A model generated the notes under the pieces. That model saw only the letters and a list, made by a program, of their open reading frames with translations, was not told the origin of the DNA and did no database searches. Source: Anaspis maculata (lineage: Eukaryota; Arthropoda; Insecta; Coleoptera; Scraptiidae). Taken from it: 64,000 bases of DNA. Below are positions 13,901 through 24,204 of this stretch, one piece after another. Every line of letters begins with the position of its first letter. The first letter of the stretch is position 1. The translations under genes and the position numbers were made by a program. The stretch spans positions 89,599,602 through 89,663,601 of the forward strand of contig OX421963.1 of the NCBI GenBank assembly GCA_949128115.1. Direction: 5' to 3'.

Positions 13901-16900
13901 TATCCAGATATATGTATATATTATCCCACCTAATGTCACCACCATAGGTTACGTCACTGTGAATCATGTGACGTCAACCCATAAGTGGAATAATATAGCA
14001 AATGCGGTTATTTCATATACTGGAAAGTAATTTCTGTAATCACACCCAGAGAGATATATTTTCATGATTGAAAACAGAACGGGATATTTCTGTATTTACA
14101 CCAGGGAGATATGACAGAGTGGGTTTGAGCGTGTGAGCTAGCGTCAGGTAGATTATATGTATATCATGTCGGCGTTTCTAATTATTTACGTTTAATAATA
14201 ACTCTTTTATATCAATTTTAGGATACAAGATCCTACCTGGTTGGCTGATCATCTCACTAAAAATTACTTTATAATTCCCGATCCACCGGGGAGTAATCTC
14301 CTGGTTATTTCGTGGATTCATCAGCACTTGTAATTGAAAGTAATATTCGCAATGCGGTATTTATTTCACTTGATTTTATAATATTCAACTCTACGATCTC
14401 CGATCCTAAATTTTGAGTCTATGAAACGGCCTTTTTGGCCCCATTTAGTTACTCAGGTTGAATGCAACACTTCTCACTAAAAATTGGGAAGTCTTGACAT
14501 AGTCAATACTTCATGACGGCAAAGTTCCGGCTTCGTGTATTGCGCGATCTAATTGATTCTCGATGGCTGATCAACTCATTCCGATCTGAACTGAACCCAA
14601 CTGACTCTTGAAACAAGGCATCCTACCTAATGTCACCATTATGTAACACGCGGGCCGCGGGGATATTCAGGTTACATTTTAAAAAGAGTAATAGTGTCAA
14701 AGGTCACCGTCGTCTTACCTTTTCATGGCTTCTATCCGGGACATTCTGATATGCCCGAATACCGGACGATCGTTGCCTCTAACTGGGTGGCATAGGATTT
14801 CACTCCACTCGCTTGGCTTTTTAGTAAATTTCGGTATTCTAATAAGTGGCGCAAATAATCCAGCAAGGGGAACGTTTGAGACGTTTATTAGACATTAAAG
14901 ATTTTCGAAAATAAACGGAGTATAATAATTAAATGACTAGAGTAAAGTACTTACATTAAAAACAACATCACGTCGACCCCGTACATCGCAACGAACCGCA
15001 GTTTCGCACAACCACCACACCATCAGCCCCGACCAAAAAGAGACCTTCCTCTTTGTCTCCAAAGGTTTTATCACCTCGGTTCATTTTTTCACCCCTCCTT
15101 TGGATTTTTCCATGGAGGTCGGTGGACGGTGTAGATTGTGCCGGATGTGGTGAATCTGCTAGTCTTTGCAAAAATTGCAACTTTGCGTTCCCGGATCATT
15201 GCGATGCGAGAGGTACAACGTACTTATATTTACTATATCGGGTGCGCCGTAAATCGGTTACACCGAGACATACCGGGTGAATCCCAAGTTCAAATTGTCA
15301 TTTCCGACAATAGTAATGACTATACGGATATAACATGGAAAAGATCTCACCTAATGTTACTATTATTGCACATCTGAAGGGGTTGAAAGAGGTAGAGATT
15401 CACAAGAGGCGGTCGTGGTACTAAACTATGGGCTATGTGCGAGACAAGTAGCGCCGCGTAGAGCACGAACGTAAAGTGAAGCTTTCGTGGTATATTGCCT
15501 AAATACAAAGAAGTACGCCGGCATGATTCGAACACCCTAAGCATTCCTTCCACTCTGCCAGTCCACAAGTGGTTCTTATTTTCACCACCATGGGCTCTGT
15601 GTGTCCTACGCTTTGATACCTGAAGGTCATCCACGCTCCCCGTAGAGGAAGAGTGTGTCCCTTGATTGTCCAGGAAGGCCTTGAAACTAATTCGATAGCG
15701 CAACGCTGCCACCACCGCGAAATTATTTATTAAACTCCCGCTTCACGGGTCGAGAGATGGGGTTGGGCAACCAATGGAGTGCGCACGAAGGGGTTTGTTA
15801 GACGTGCTCTTCGGACTTCTTTTGATGGAGGCGTATCAATGGAGGGTTCGCGTTCAAGCAACCAGTATAGCAGATAAAGTGAGCTTTCTTGTAATGCGGT
15901 AATAGTTCATTCCAAATAATATGCAGTTGGGTAAAGTCAACCAAGAACAAAATTTATTCACAGAAAGAAAAAAGGTATTTACAAAGCACCAATAATAGAC
16001 AGCTAGCCAGTCTGGGGCTATGTTTGCTTCAATTATCAATAAAAAAAAAATAAAAATTCCGCGCAAAGTAATAACCATGATTAACAATTAACACGTGGTC
16101 ACCAAAGTTATAGGTTACTTCACTGTGAATCATGTGACGTCAACTCATCAGTGGAATAATGTAACGAATGCAGTTATTTCGTATACTGGAAGGTAATTTC
16201 AGTAATTACACCCAGAGAGATATATTTTTATGACTAAAACAAGAAAGGTATAGTTTTGTATTTACACCAGAGAGATATGACAGAGTGGGTTCGAGCATGT
16301 AAGCAAGCGTCAGGTAGATTATATCTATACCATTATTTACGATTCACAAATAACTCTTTTATGTCAATTTGAGGATACAAGACCCTACCTGGTTGGCTGG
16401 TCATCTCACTAAAAATGGCTATAATTTCCGATCCATCGGGAAGTAATCCTTCGGTCATTTCGCGGATTTATCAACACTTGTAATTGAAAGTGATATTTAT
16501 GCTGAATTGGTCGGTCTCTTCGTGATGCCCACGTAGGCGCACACCCGTCTAGCGCGAGTGTTAATTATTTCTGTCGCGATGCGGTATGTATTTCGCTTGG
16601 TTTCATAATATTTAATTCTACGATTTCCGATCTTAAATTTTGAGTTTATGAAACTGCCTTTTTGGCCCCATTTAGTTAGTTAGGTTGAATGCAACACTTT
16701 TCATTAAAAATTGGGGATTCTTGACTAAAATGCTTCATGGCGGCAAGGTGCCGGTTTCGCGTGGTTCGCGATCCAGTTGATTCTTGATTCTCGATGACTG
16801 ATCAACTCATTATTCCGAACTGAACTGAACCCAACTGACTCTTAATGGTTCATTATAACCTCCGATGACGTACTTGGCGTGGTTTGTTCTAAGCCAGTCC

Positions 16901-19900
16901 GGCGGTTGGTTTCCCCGCGGGGACTTTGTGGGAAAGTTCTGCCTCCCAGTGAAATCAAATCCTCCTGCATATTAAATAAATAGGTTTCTCTCTAGACGAT
17001 AGGAAAAATGGTTATGATTTCCGTTGATTGAATGGTTTCTTGCCAGCAAACTCTGGAACATTACGTTCGTACGGTCACGTAGTACCTATGGGATATTTCT
17101 TGCAAAAGGAAATTATTGAACGTTATTAACGGAAAATAAAGGCTGTTCCATATATTAATAATTACTTTCTTTTGGTTCCAACTGAATCATAATTATTAGC
17201 CACCAAGGCTTACGTAGGAGAACACTCTGAGAATATTATGATTATGAAATGAGCAATCCCCATGTAGAGGAAGGTAGGGGAATTATAGTACCCGCGTTGC
17301 TACAATAATCTCAAAAAACGTGTCATTTTCGTGTTGAAATGCTATGATCGTCGCTAGCTCTCAATATATCAGGATTAGGTTTTGTAAAAGTACATTAAGC
17401 TTTCTTTACCTAACTTTACTATATTTTCGATTGTGTATTCTTCCAGAATCACGGTGTGATAATCCATTCGGCTTACGGCAGCAGCAAAGACATCAGCGTG
17501 TACACGTCGATCGGTCTGAAACCCAAGCAGATCTTTATCGTGGGCAAAGCTTCCAAAAAACAGCATTCGCAGGCCACGATCCTGATCGACGGCTATGCCG
17601 CCCACCTCACCACCCTCATGGCTTACGGAGGCTCCAGACCGGCCCAAGGCAACGCCCGCATGGTCATCCCCAGAGGCTACTTCGGTCTTCCCGGGCAGAG
17701 CTTCTCGAGGAGACGCAGGTACAGTCTCTCTTGTCCTTGTCCGACCAAACAGAATCTCTTCACTAAAATTTGTGATTCTCTAAACTGTGTAACTTATTAT
17801 TGTTAGCTCGGTTTATTATTTTCACTCTTTTATTAGAACCGTAGGTTTTGGTAGTTTAACATTGCATGTGGTGGTGTCACTGTTTCAGCCATGACACGGG
17901 CATCTCTTCACCTGCGCGCAACAGCGGCTTGTTCAAGCGCAAGGTTTACATTAGTCATGTCTAACAATGACATTGACGACTCTAAGATAGAGAGAATAGA
18001 GTCTTTATGGTAACTATACTAACCTTGCACTCTTCACTCAATCACCGTAAACGTAGTAGTTTGCACACCAAGTATGTACCAAGTCAAGCTGTTCGTTCCC
18101 TTAAAACTGATACATGTACAGCTTGAAGAAAATACATTTTCTCCAGACACTTCATTGGGTGATTGCTTAGCTCCTGTATTTTTTTCAAGTGTACTTAGTA
18201 CAATAAATTGCGCCAAAATAAAAATGCCCTGATAAATAAACACGAAGAACGGAATGCGAAATAAATAAACAAACTATTTACATAAAATACTGAAAGTGAT
18301 TAAAAAACTGGTAAATAAACCGAGTGTTGGTTATTGAGAAGGATTTAAGCGAAAAGAAGGTTTTCGTTTAAATTACTTGCAATATTTTATCTGTGCTTTG
18401 GAAGGAAACCATGAAACAGTCTAGAATGTACAACAACCGGTGGTAATATTAGAGACACTCATAGAGTTACATTCACTTGCATAGAATAGAAAGTAGCCAG
18501 CTTTCGCAAGAGCTCAGTAGCAGCACACCGTGTGTGTCCCAACGAAAATCCACTTGGAATCGAAAATCCGAGGACAAATCGTCATTCGACCACTGCGAGT
18601 CGTCTGCATGTGACGCAAAAAATAGCCAAATTAAAAAATGCACACCATTGTCGAGCGAATTAACCGAACCATGAAAGTGATTATTTGGAATTTTTTCATC
18701 CGCCTAGGTATTTTGGCTCATAATACGTAAAGATGTGTTCTCATTACATAGAACATTGATTTGTCGAGGAATTTACGGAAAATTGTTGTAGATTTAAAAA
18801 AATATCCAAGTGTAAACGTTTCGTTGGGACACCTGTGTAATGATCCAGGGCCGGCAATTAATCTGTTAGTAAAATTAGAACCAGTTGATATATTGCGTTG
18901 TTTGAGGTAAGTTCTTGGTAGAACGTAATAACTGAGATTAGCTCTCTTTTCTGCTGCATATTTCTCAAGCCATTAGATCCAATAAGGTGTTTTACTATAC
19001 GGTGTTTTATTGAAGATACTGGCGCCTAGGAAAAAGTATTCCGGTCTAATAGAACTTTTAGACAACATAATGAGGCTCTATCCATCCTGATTTTAACTAG
19101 GCACACTTCTAGCTCGGCATGAGTTTCAATTTAGCACTAGAGATAGCGGTCGATTCGTTATCTCATGTCTAAGGAGGATTCTTTTTGTGATTGAAATTTT
19201 GCCGGCGATGACGCTGCTGTCAATGAGTACGCTTTCACCAATGCGCTTGATTTGAAATTCGTGTTATATGTTCGTCTTGAAGCTGTAAAACTAAGTTCAC
19301 ACAAATATTTGAGGAAACCGGAAATTTATGCAGATCTTGCAACATTTTACCAGTATCTGGCCACCATTGTCCGTGCTTTGGTGAAAGAAAATATAGCGTC
19401 CTGATGCGACAGGCAAAAACGATAAGGAACAGTGGCTGTTCAGTTTTGTATCCATGGTGAAGTAAACTAGAGCGACAGAGTATCCAGGGTTATATCTACA
19501 GACATTGTCAAATGCACCAGATATTCAATTCCTAGTTTCAGTTACTTACCTAGCTATACCACACCTCCAATAATATTGTCAAAGCCTGGTCGTCTCACCT
19601 CCCGTTTCCAAATTTAGTTCGGAATGTATCTTATATGCCGAACATTGTAACGCTCATTGCTATCGACTGGGGGCGTATAATAGCACTCACTTGGCTTTTA
19701 TTTCCTGAGGGGATTATTCGGCGTACGTTTAAAAGACAAGGCAAATATTTTTAGAGAATTAATTTAAAACAATATTGAATCATCTCAAATAAACGATGTG
19801 TATTAACACGATTTAATAATTAGCTCATGTACTGTGAGAAAACCGCTTTCCCTAAATTAAATTGATAAGCTGTGATACCTTCATTGACCCTACGTTGTGT

Positions 19901-22900
19901 TTTCGGTTGTGCCATAGATTTTAATTACCTTTATCTAAGTCATTCAAATAAATTCCCACCTACCTCAATTTCCCGTCGTGCTAATACCTCAGTCATACTA
20001 TAGTAACTTCAGTTCTTTGAAAGAGGATGATTGAAATAAATGTTGAAAATTAAACAAAGTCATTTAACACCACACCTAATCTTTATTACGAATTAATCAA
20101 TCATCGCCAATTTAATCAAGTTTATATTAATTATTCATTACATAATTTCCAGGCGTGCTGAAACCAGCTAACGATAGGAATTAGTTAATTCAAGTTTACA
20201 TTTGGTTTCTGAAAAAAAAGTACACCCTAATTACGTGCGAAACCCTACGACTAATTAAATCAACCCTTTCAATTTAATTCCGTTTCGCATTCTTCCTAAT
20301 TTTCAGAACTATTGGTGAACCCGTTTTCTAACACACTTGAGTTTTTATTCCCTGCCTAATTAATTGATACCTCGTTGATTCCATTCTAACCCTTTCTTCC
20401 TTCTAGCTCATTTTCATTTGTACGGAAAAAAATCTCGATTATTTGATTGTACTTAGAGAGAGATGGTTATTCACTGATGATTGTCTTGGGATTTCGAATT
20501 TATAGCCATTATCTCAATTATCAATCAAATAATTTACATAAAAATTGAGTGTTTACATTCCATGAATTTATATCGGGCTGGTGCTGTGGTTTTGAACTTA
20601 CAAAGTTATCCAGCAGCTCTATTTCACGCTGAGTTAAATAACTTCACACAAATCTGCAATCAGGTGTACAATTTATTGCGGTGAGCCTCTAATTAAGCAG
20701 CCTGCAAAAATGATGTTATGTTCCTTTCTGTCTTGGAGCATTTTCGAAGCGACACTAAATTTTCTTGGCATTGCTATTATCCGTTTCACCCTTATTTGCC
20801 ACACAGCAAGCCATGATATATTTTTGTTAGGTTTAGCATACCGACGAAACTATCAGTAGGTTTGTTCGCGTCGCATGAACCTTCTGCACTTTTCTGCCCT
20901 AAGTGCACTTTACCGTTCGCGTCGTAGAAAAAGTACAGTTTGGTGGTGTTCGCGTCGCCGAAAAAGTTCTCAGTGCCAGAAAAAAGTGCTGCACCTTCTA
21001 CACCCAGTCGGAGGGTGGTGCCAAAAGTTCAGAACCCAGAAAGTTTGCCATTTATGACATTTGGATGATTTAGCGCCTGATTTGACGTTAGCTTCTGTCT
21101 GTACGATGGACTTGTGGAAAGTTGCTGAAGAAGGAGACTTCGTATATTTTGGCGATCAAAGAAGAAAGATCCACCAAGAAGTGGAGAGACTTGTTCTACA
21201 TAATTTTTATTTGCCTTCTTCATGGTGTTGAAATATAACGTCCGTCCGTAAAAATGTCCGTTTCTCTGTCATCGTCCTCGTCAGAAGAAGCTATGTTGTG
21301 TGTAATCAGTCCAAACATCATCATAAGAGCGTTTCGGTTCTGCTTGGCGATTGCTTCGCTCTTGGCAGTCTTGGCACAGCTCTTGGCTTTGCTCGACATT
21401 TTACAAATGAATTCTGAAGCTATCACTCAGAATTCGGAAAGTATCAACACTGTCAACTATCAACTATCAAATCTGGTGCTACAAGATTTATTGCACTAAA
21501 CCGTTCGCGTCGATTTGGTGTTTTAATCTGCACCAACTACACCTCGTACATGTACTTCAAGGTTCATATGAACTTTTGGGTGCCAAAGGTTCATGCGACG
21601 CGAACAAACCTAGTTTATTGACAAATTTTGACAATGTCAGGTCAAATCAGTTTTCAAAATGCCAAATCATCCTGCATCAAACGAAAATACAAGTTTGCGG
21701 CATATTCAGCACATTGACAGCCGTCAGACATGGCCGGAAACGTGACGGTGAATGGGACCGCTTTAGTCGAGGCTTTAGTTCTTGGGGTAAGTAAAAACTC
21801 ACTGTTCTTTTACAATCAGCTCAAGTTTGCCTTAGAGTCAAGCAATTCATGTTTTAGTTTCAAATAATAATTCACCTGTGCTTTTTTCTCGCTTTCCTTG
21901 GGCCTAAGACCCCTGGCCCAAGTTCTTCTCCATCAGTGAGAAGTCGGTTTGACAGCTTTGAAAAAATCGATTTTCGGATTATCAATGTCAGAGCTACATA
22001 ACCTTCACTGCGTGAAACCACATGTATGTCTCAAGGATACCAACGTAACTGAAATTTTCCATAGCTTGCTGAGTGGCAAATAAGGATGAAACGGATAATA
22101 CAAGGGGTTCTCTTTCTGGAACTCGACCTTAATGCTCATAAACTCCTTGTAGTGCGAAAAGGGTTAAATCTTTTATTCTATGGGGGAAGATAACGCGTGA
22201 CATTGTCGCCCAGATTTGATTTGCATAAATACTGCCAAATAGTGCTTTGTCTTAAGCTAATAGAGTCTACAAAATCATACTCTGTAGGAAGCTAGATCTC
22301 TTCAGAAGGGTTACTGACGTTCTCACCATTTTTCTGGTGGTTTGAAGGTAGCTGAAAACAAAGTATTCAAAAGCTCAGCAATTTCAGGGTATTGAATCGG
22401 TTTGACGCTTCCTATGGCTGTTCGAAATATCAAGAATAAAACCTACCACATAAAACAATTACTTCAACCCCATTTAAACAATCATAATTTGATTACAATG
22501 GAAATCAGACTTGCCTTAATGTTTTCTTCTCTCGTAACTGATGCACTACAACTATTAACAGTGCTTTTGCACTCTTATTAATTTATTCTTGACGAGTAAT
22601 AATTTTTCTTCTAGCCAAACACATCCGTTCATCTCGACCTCACCTCAACCAGTCCTCTCCTAACCGAGCACCCCCGAATTCTTCCCTTGGGCCATTCCTT
22701 TCATTTCCCCTCTCTACTAAAATCTCCCCCTGACCGCCAAGCTCATGTGCCGGTGTGCGGTGTCCTGTGTCAACAGTGTCCATGTCCTGCCTCCCCCGAG
22801 ACCAGGCGGCTATCGCTATTCTCGCATTCTGAAACAACGACCAATTTATCCCAAACCATAATTCCCCTGTTTTATAATTTTTAAGCTGCCCGCCACAGTA

Positions 22901-23643
22901 CTTACATTATCTCACATAAACGTCGACACCTTCATAGCGAAAATGAACTAATTCGAGTCAGTACTCGCCATAACCGCACATCAAACTTGTCTGAATCGAG
23001 GACAGTCTATCGATCAAAGCCTTTTTATCGACTATCAGTCGTCAGCAATTTCGTGGTTATTTTTCTTTAGGGTCGATGTATGATGTAGTTCACGCCTCAC
23101 GCCGGAAGTGCACATATGTTTCTGCAATTCTGCAGTTTTTTTATGGAAATTTTCTGTTTCAAAGTTTATTTGCGCTAGAAGGGACTGGATGCAGCTAGAA
23201 TCTATGGTGAACTTACCGGGTGCGCCGTTGAGTCGGTTAAACCGAGACATAACGGGTGCGCCGCTATGCAAATTCCGACAGTATCTTCACTAAAACACCT
23301 CGTATACCTACCTACACCGAAGATTGTTGAAAACTTGCATGTAATATTTGGCAGTTGTACTTTAGAAACAAATAGACTATTGTTTGGCCCGGCCCTGCGC
23401 GGCGCTTTATTATGCAAAAAGTATATTCTGAACTGTTTTTTTTTTCCCACATGAATCCCCCGCAACGACAAAATCCAAATGTCTGACACACTTTTTCGCT
23501 TTTATAGCCGTTCAGCCAAGCGAGCAACGTCCTATCCAATAGCCACCGAGGTCGTTTCACCCATGGAGAGGTCTCTGAGCTCCCGCCGCTACCAGTTGCC
23601 GAAACCTACGCTTTCAACGATTGGGATTAACAGTTCCGGATGA
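1946..23643 (+). CDS. rdgB: RdgB/PITPNM (Nir2-type) phosphatidylinositol transfer protein, 3' part of gene
   Basis: Membrane-associated PI/PA transfer protein acting at ER-plasma membrane contacts in phosphoinositide resupply. Exons read from splice sites with matching phases: 1946-2138, 2278-2524, 2614-2930, 5570-5733, 8778-8942, 9029-9217, 9721-9891, 10037-10165, 10364-10626, 11330-11584, 12362-12522, 12669-12849, 17447-17718, then a terminal exon at 23508-23643 (with or without a cassette at 17889-17943). About 920-950 residues are encoded. Visible in order: an acidic linker, the FFAT motif EFFDCEE, a DDHD domain ([27 protein letters not shown]) and an LNS2 domain ([24 protein letters not shown]-like HSAYGSSKD). 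The family's N-terminal PITP domain (about 260 residues) must lie left of the window, so the gene is 5'-incomplete here. Family assignment is near certain; the C-terminus is ambiguous. Confidence 0.93.
2366..2386 (+). other. FFAT motif (VAP-binding) in RdgB
   Basis: Residues EFFDCEE within the acidic, serine-rich stretch [22 protein letters not shown] motifs bind the MSP domain of VAP proteins and tether Nir/RdgB proteins to the ER. The core consensus is E-F-F-D-A-x-E; here position 5 is Cys, a known tolerated variant of Ala. The flanking acidic tract fits the family. Confidence 0.85.
3369..3480 (+). pseudogene. possible non-LTR retrotransposon ORF tail fragment
   Basis: The reading frame contains [16 protein letters not shown], like the RGRPKxTWRRT motif near the C-terminus of jockey-like reverse-transcriptase ORFs. 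No upstream RT motif was found nearby. The whole 2931-3880 stretch of the rdgB intron is otherwise unassigned. Confidence 0.3.
3881..5246. mobile_element. 1.37-kb TIR element, 4-bp TSD, copy 1
   Basis: Starts TATTACCAGCGAA and ends with the near inverse (TTTTAGCTCGTGATA). It is flanked by AAAA at 3877-3880 and 5247-5250. Nearly the same sequence in the same orientation lies at 40830-42299. No transposase frame is visible, so it is a non-autonomous element. It lies in an rdgB intron. Confidence 0.75.
6072..6113. repeat. short hairpin
   Basis: GGGCCAAGTGC and its complement GCACTTGGCC surround an AT-rich loop. It lies within an rdgB intron. Confidence 0.5.
6759..7107 (-). mobile_element. tRNA-derived SINE with target-site duplication
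   Basis: On the minus strand the element opens with a tRNA-like head: GAGCTTGTGGTGTGG, then a B box GGGTTCGATCTCC at 7051-7039. A unique body follows, and it ends in an A-rich tail (AATAAACGAATA plus poly-A). It is flanked by AAAGAGGGTGAGAT at 6745-6758 and 7108-7121. The head, tail and 14-bp duplication together make this a complete SINE inserted by a LINE-type mechanism in the 5733-8778 rdgB intron. Confidence 0.9.
7330..7440 (-). pseudogene. coding relic resembling the frame at 11815-12126
   Basis: The minus frame reads [19 protein letters not shown], resembling [15 protein letters not shown] encoded on the minus strand at 11815-12126. The shared words in two intronic places suggest fragments of a mobile-element protein. 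The family was not recognised. Confidence 0.3.
7556..7938. mobile_element. MITE with CAGGGTGTTCAC ends and TA target
   Basis: CAGGGTGTTCAC at the left and GTGAACACCCTG at the right form perfect 12-bp terminal inverted repeats flanked by TA (7554-7555, 7939-7940). That is the arrangement of Tc1/mariner-derived MITEs. No coding capacity. Confidence 0.7.
8778..10626 (+). other. DDHD-domain exons of RdgB
   Basis: Five exons (8778-8942, 9029-9217, 9721-9891, 10037-10165, 10364-10626) encode the DDHD region. The first carries [14 protein letters not shown] then [14 protein letters not shown], the counterpart of the lipase nucleophile elbow. The next carries [19 protein letters not shown]; the third [20 protein letters not shown]; the last [16 protein letters not shown] and [11 protein letters not shown]. 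The domain binds PA or phosphoinositides and, in the PITPNM family, is not known to be catalytic. The 10037-10165 exon ([12 protein letters not shown] to PLQAINAL) is poorly conserved linker. Phases join exactly. Confidence 0.88.
11815..12126 (-). pseudogene. unrecognised coding relic (about 103 codons) in an rdgB intron
   Basis: An open minus-strand frame starting [15 protein letters not shown] and containing [16 protein letters not shown] shorter relative lies at 7330-7440. I do not recognise the family. The repeated occurrence argues for a transposon-derived fragment rather than a host gene. Confidence 0.3.
12841..13240. repeat. exact 200-bp tandem duplication across an rdgB splice donor
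   Basis: The block TTAATTTTGGTGAGTC, which spans the end of the 12669-12849 exon and its GT donor, recurs exactly 200 bp downstream at 13041. The whole 200 bp is nearly identical between the two units, so a second copy of the donor sits at 13050. Confidence 0.9.
13936..14610. repeat. direct repeat copy A in an rdgB intron
   Basis: Begins near GTCACCACCATAGGTTACG and ends near CCCAACTGACTCTT. It matches 16098-16843 in the same orientation over most of its length. Possibly two copies of one element or a pair of long terminal repeats, but no TG..CA ends or coding core were seen. Confidence 0.7.
16098..16843. repeat. direct repeat copy B in an rdgB intron
   Basis: Same family and orientation as 13936-14610, with a segment of about 70 bp near 16500-16575 that is absent from copy A. 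The 1.5 kb between the copies holds no recognised gene. Confidence 0.7.
17889..17964 (+). CDS. alternative RdgB terminal or cassette exon
   Basis: The acceptor after tttcag joins in phase to the 17718 donor and reads [25 protein letters not shown], then TAA at 17962-17964. An AATAAA lies at 18202-18207, so this can be a short terminal exon. A GT after AAG at 17943 (KRK|gtttac) would instead make it a 55-nt cassette leading to the terminal exon at 23508 in another frame. Which form is used cannot be told from sequence alone. Confidence 0.55.
17965..20858. other. AT-rich intron or 3' flank, nothing recognised
   Basis: About 2.9 kb with no convincing exon, repeat pair or RNA gene. Only short reading frames are present. 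Confidence 0.5.
18202..18207 (+). terminator. possible polyadenylation signal for rdgB short form
   Basis: AATAAA 238 bp after the TAA of the 17889 exon. A single hexamer in AT-rich DNA is weak evidence. Confidence 0.3.
20859..21610. mobile_element. 752-bp TIR element, ends GGTTTGTTCGCGTCGC
   Basis: Perfect terminal inverted repeats of about 25 bp begin GGTTTGTTCGCGTCGC, with TA on both sides (20857-20858, 21611-21612). TTCGCGTCG recurs inside. A minus-strand frame (21426-21220, [15 protein letters not shown]) and another (21223-21029) may be remnants of a transposase, not identified. It lies inside the last rdgB intron. Confidence 0.75.
22615..22884 (+). other. C-rich open segment, possible unannotated exon
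   Basis: Directly after a good acceptor (tttttcttctag) the frame stays open for 89 codons, starting [14 protein letters not shown] and including [14 protein letters not shown]. It is much richer in C than the surrounding AT-rich DNA. It would be in phase after the rdgB cassette ending at 17943, not after the 17718 donor. No family was recognised. Confidence 0.25.
23217..23264. repeat. palindrome with flanking GGGTGCGCCG repeats
   Basis: GGGTGCGCCG, then the palindrome TCGGTTAAACCGA, then GGGTGCGCCG again. A second version lies at 15239-15282 (GGGTGCGCCGTAAATCGG with TTACACCGAGACATA). Function unknown. Confidence 0.5.
23508..23643 (+). CDS. RdgB terminal exon, open in two frames
   Basis: Acceptor tttttcgcttttatag precedes the exon. 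Joined directly to the 17718 donor (phase 2) it reads [16 protein letters not shown], continues basic and Ser-rich, and stops at TGA 23641-23643. Joined after the 55-nt cassette it starts [17 protein letters not shown], ends [10 protein letters not shown], and stops at TAA 23628-23630. The third frame stops early. Both products look protein-like. AATAAA at 24076-24081 gives a 3' UTR of about 440 nt. The exon is inferred from signals and phase, not from a remembered homologue. Confidence 0.6.
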
Positions 23644-24075
23644 TGAGGACGACAAAACCAAAGATGATAAAAAGAAAACAACATATATGTAGAGATATGA
23701 AAGGACGAGTACTATCTAGCCAATGCCACACATATATTGTTTGATATATTTTTCTACCTATTTGAACACACATCTTGATAGTATAGTTATTGGACAAGAA
23801 GATTAGTATCGTTGTTTGTATAGTAGTGACAAGAAAGAGAGAAAGTATTTTTTGTACTATTACTATTACTTGTACCCTGTGATCATGAACAAAGAAACCA
23901 TTCAGGGCTTTCTTTGAAAAATCTGCCATTCGCTGCCTGTCAAAAAATATTTCGTTTGCGAAGCCAACCCTAAATGGATCTTTGTTGATATCGCACTGTA
24001 TTCAGGACACTGTACCGCTTTTTTGCCGCGATATAAAAAAGATATGTATTATTATTGAATGTGTAATTAAATAAT

Positions 24076-24081
24076 AATAAA
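24076..24081 (+). terminator. polyadenylation signal for rdgB long form
   Basis: AATAAA in an AT-rich run about 435 bp after the terminal stop codon and before the foldback element that starts at 24205. Confidence 0.5.
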
Positions 24082-24204
24082 CACTACTTGAAAGTCTGAT
24101 TCACTAAATAATCATCTCAAAAAAAAGGAGGCATATAACTGTTGTTTCTGTGTAAATAAATTGATGTAGATCATTTTATCGATTATTAAAGAAAGACATT
24201 GTTA

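Larger units (their letters stand above)
11330..17718 (+). other. pre-LNS2 and LNS2-domain exons of RdgB
   Basis: Exon 11330-11584 carries [34 protein letters not shown] and [10 protein letters not shown], a beta-rich segment always preceding LNS2. Exons 12362-12522, 12669-12849 and 17447-17718 encode LNS2: [79 protein letters not shown] and [11 protein letters not shown]. The lipin-type catalytic motif DxDxT reads SIDGS here, so the first Asp is missing. That is the family norm and fits a PA-sensing rather than phosphatase role. The last intron between LNS2 exons (12850-17446) is 4.6 kb and repeat-rich. Confidence 0.9.

Noticed and set aside
13936..16843. LTR retrotransposon with direct repeats as LTRs
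   Set aside because: Only 1.5 kb lies between the repeats, with no gag, protease or RT motif, no TG..CA ends and no primer-binding site recognised; kept only as a direct repeat pair.
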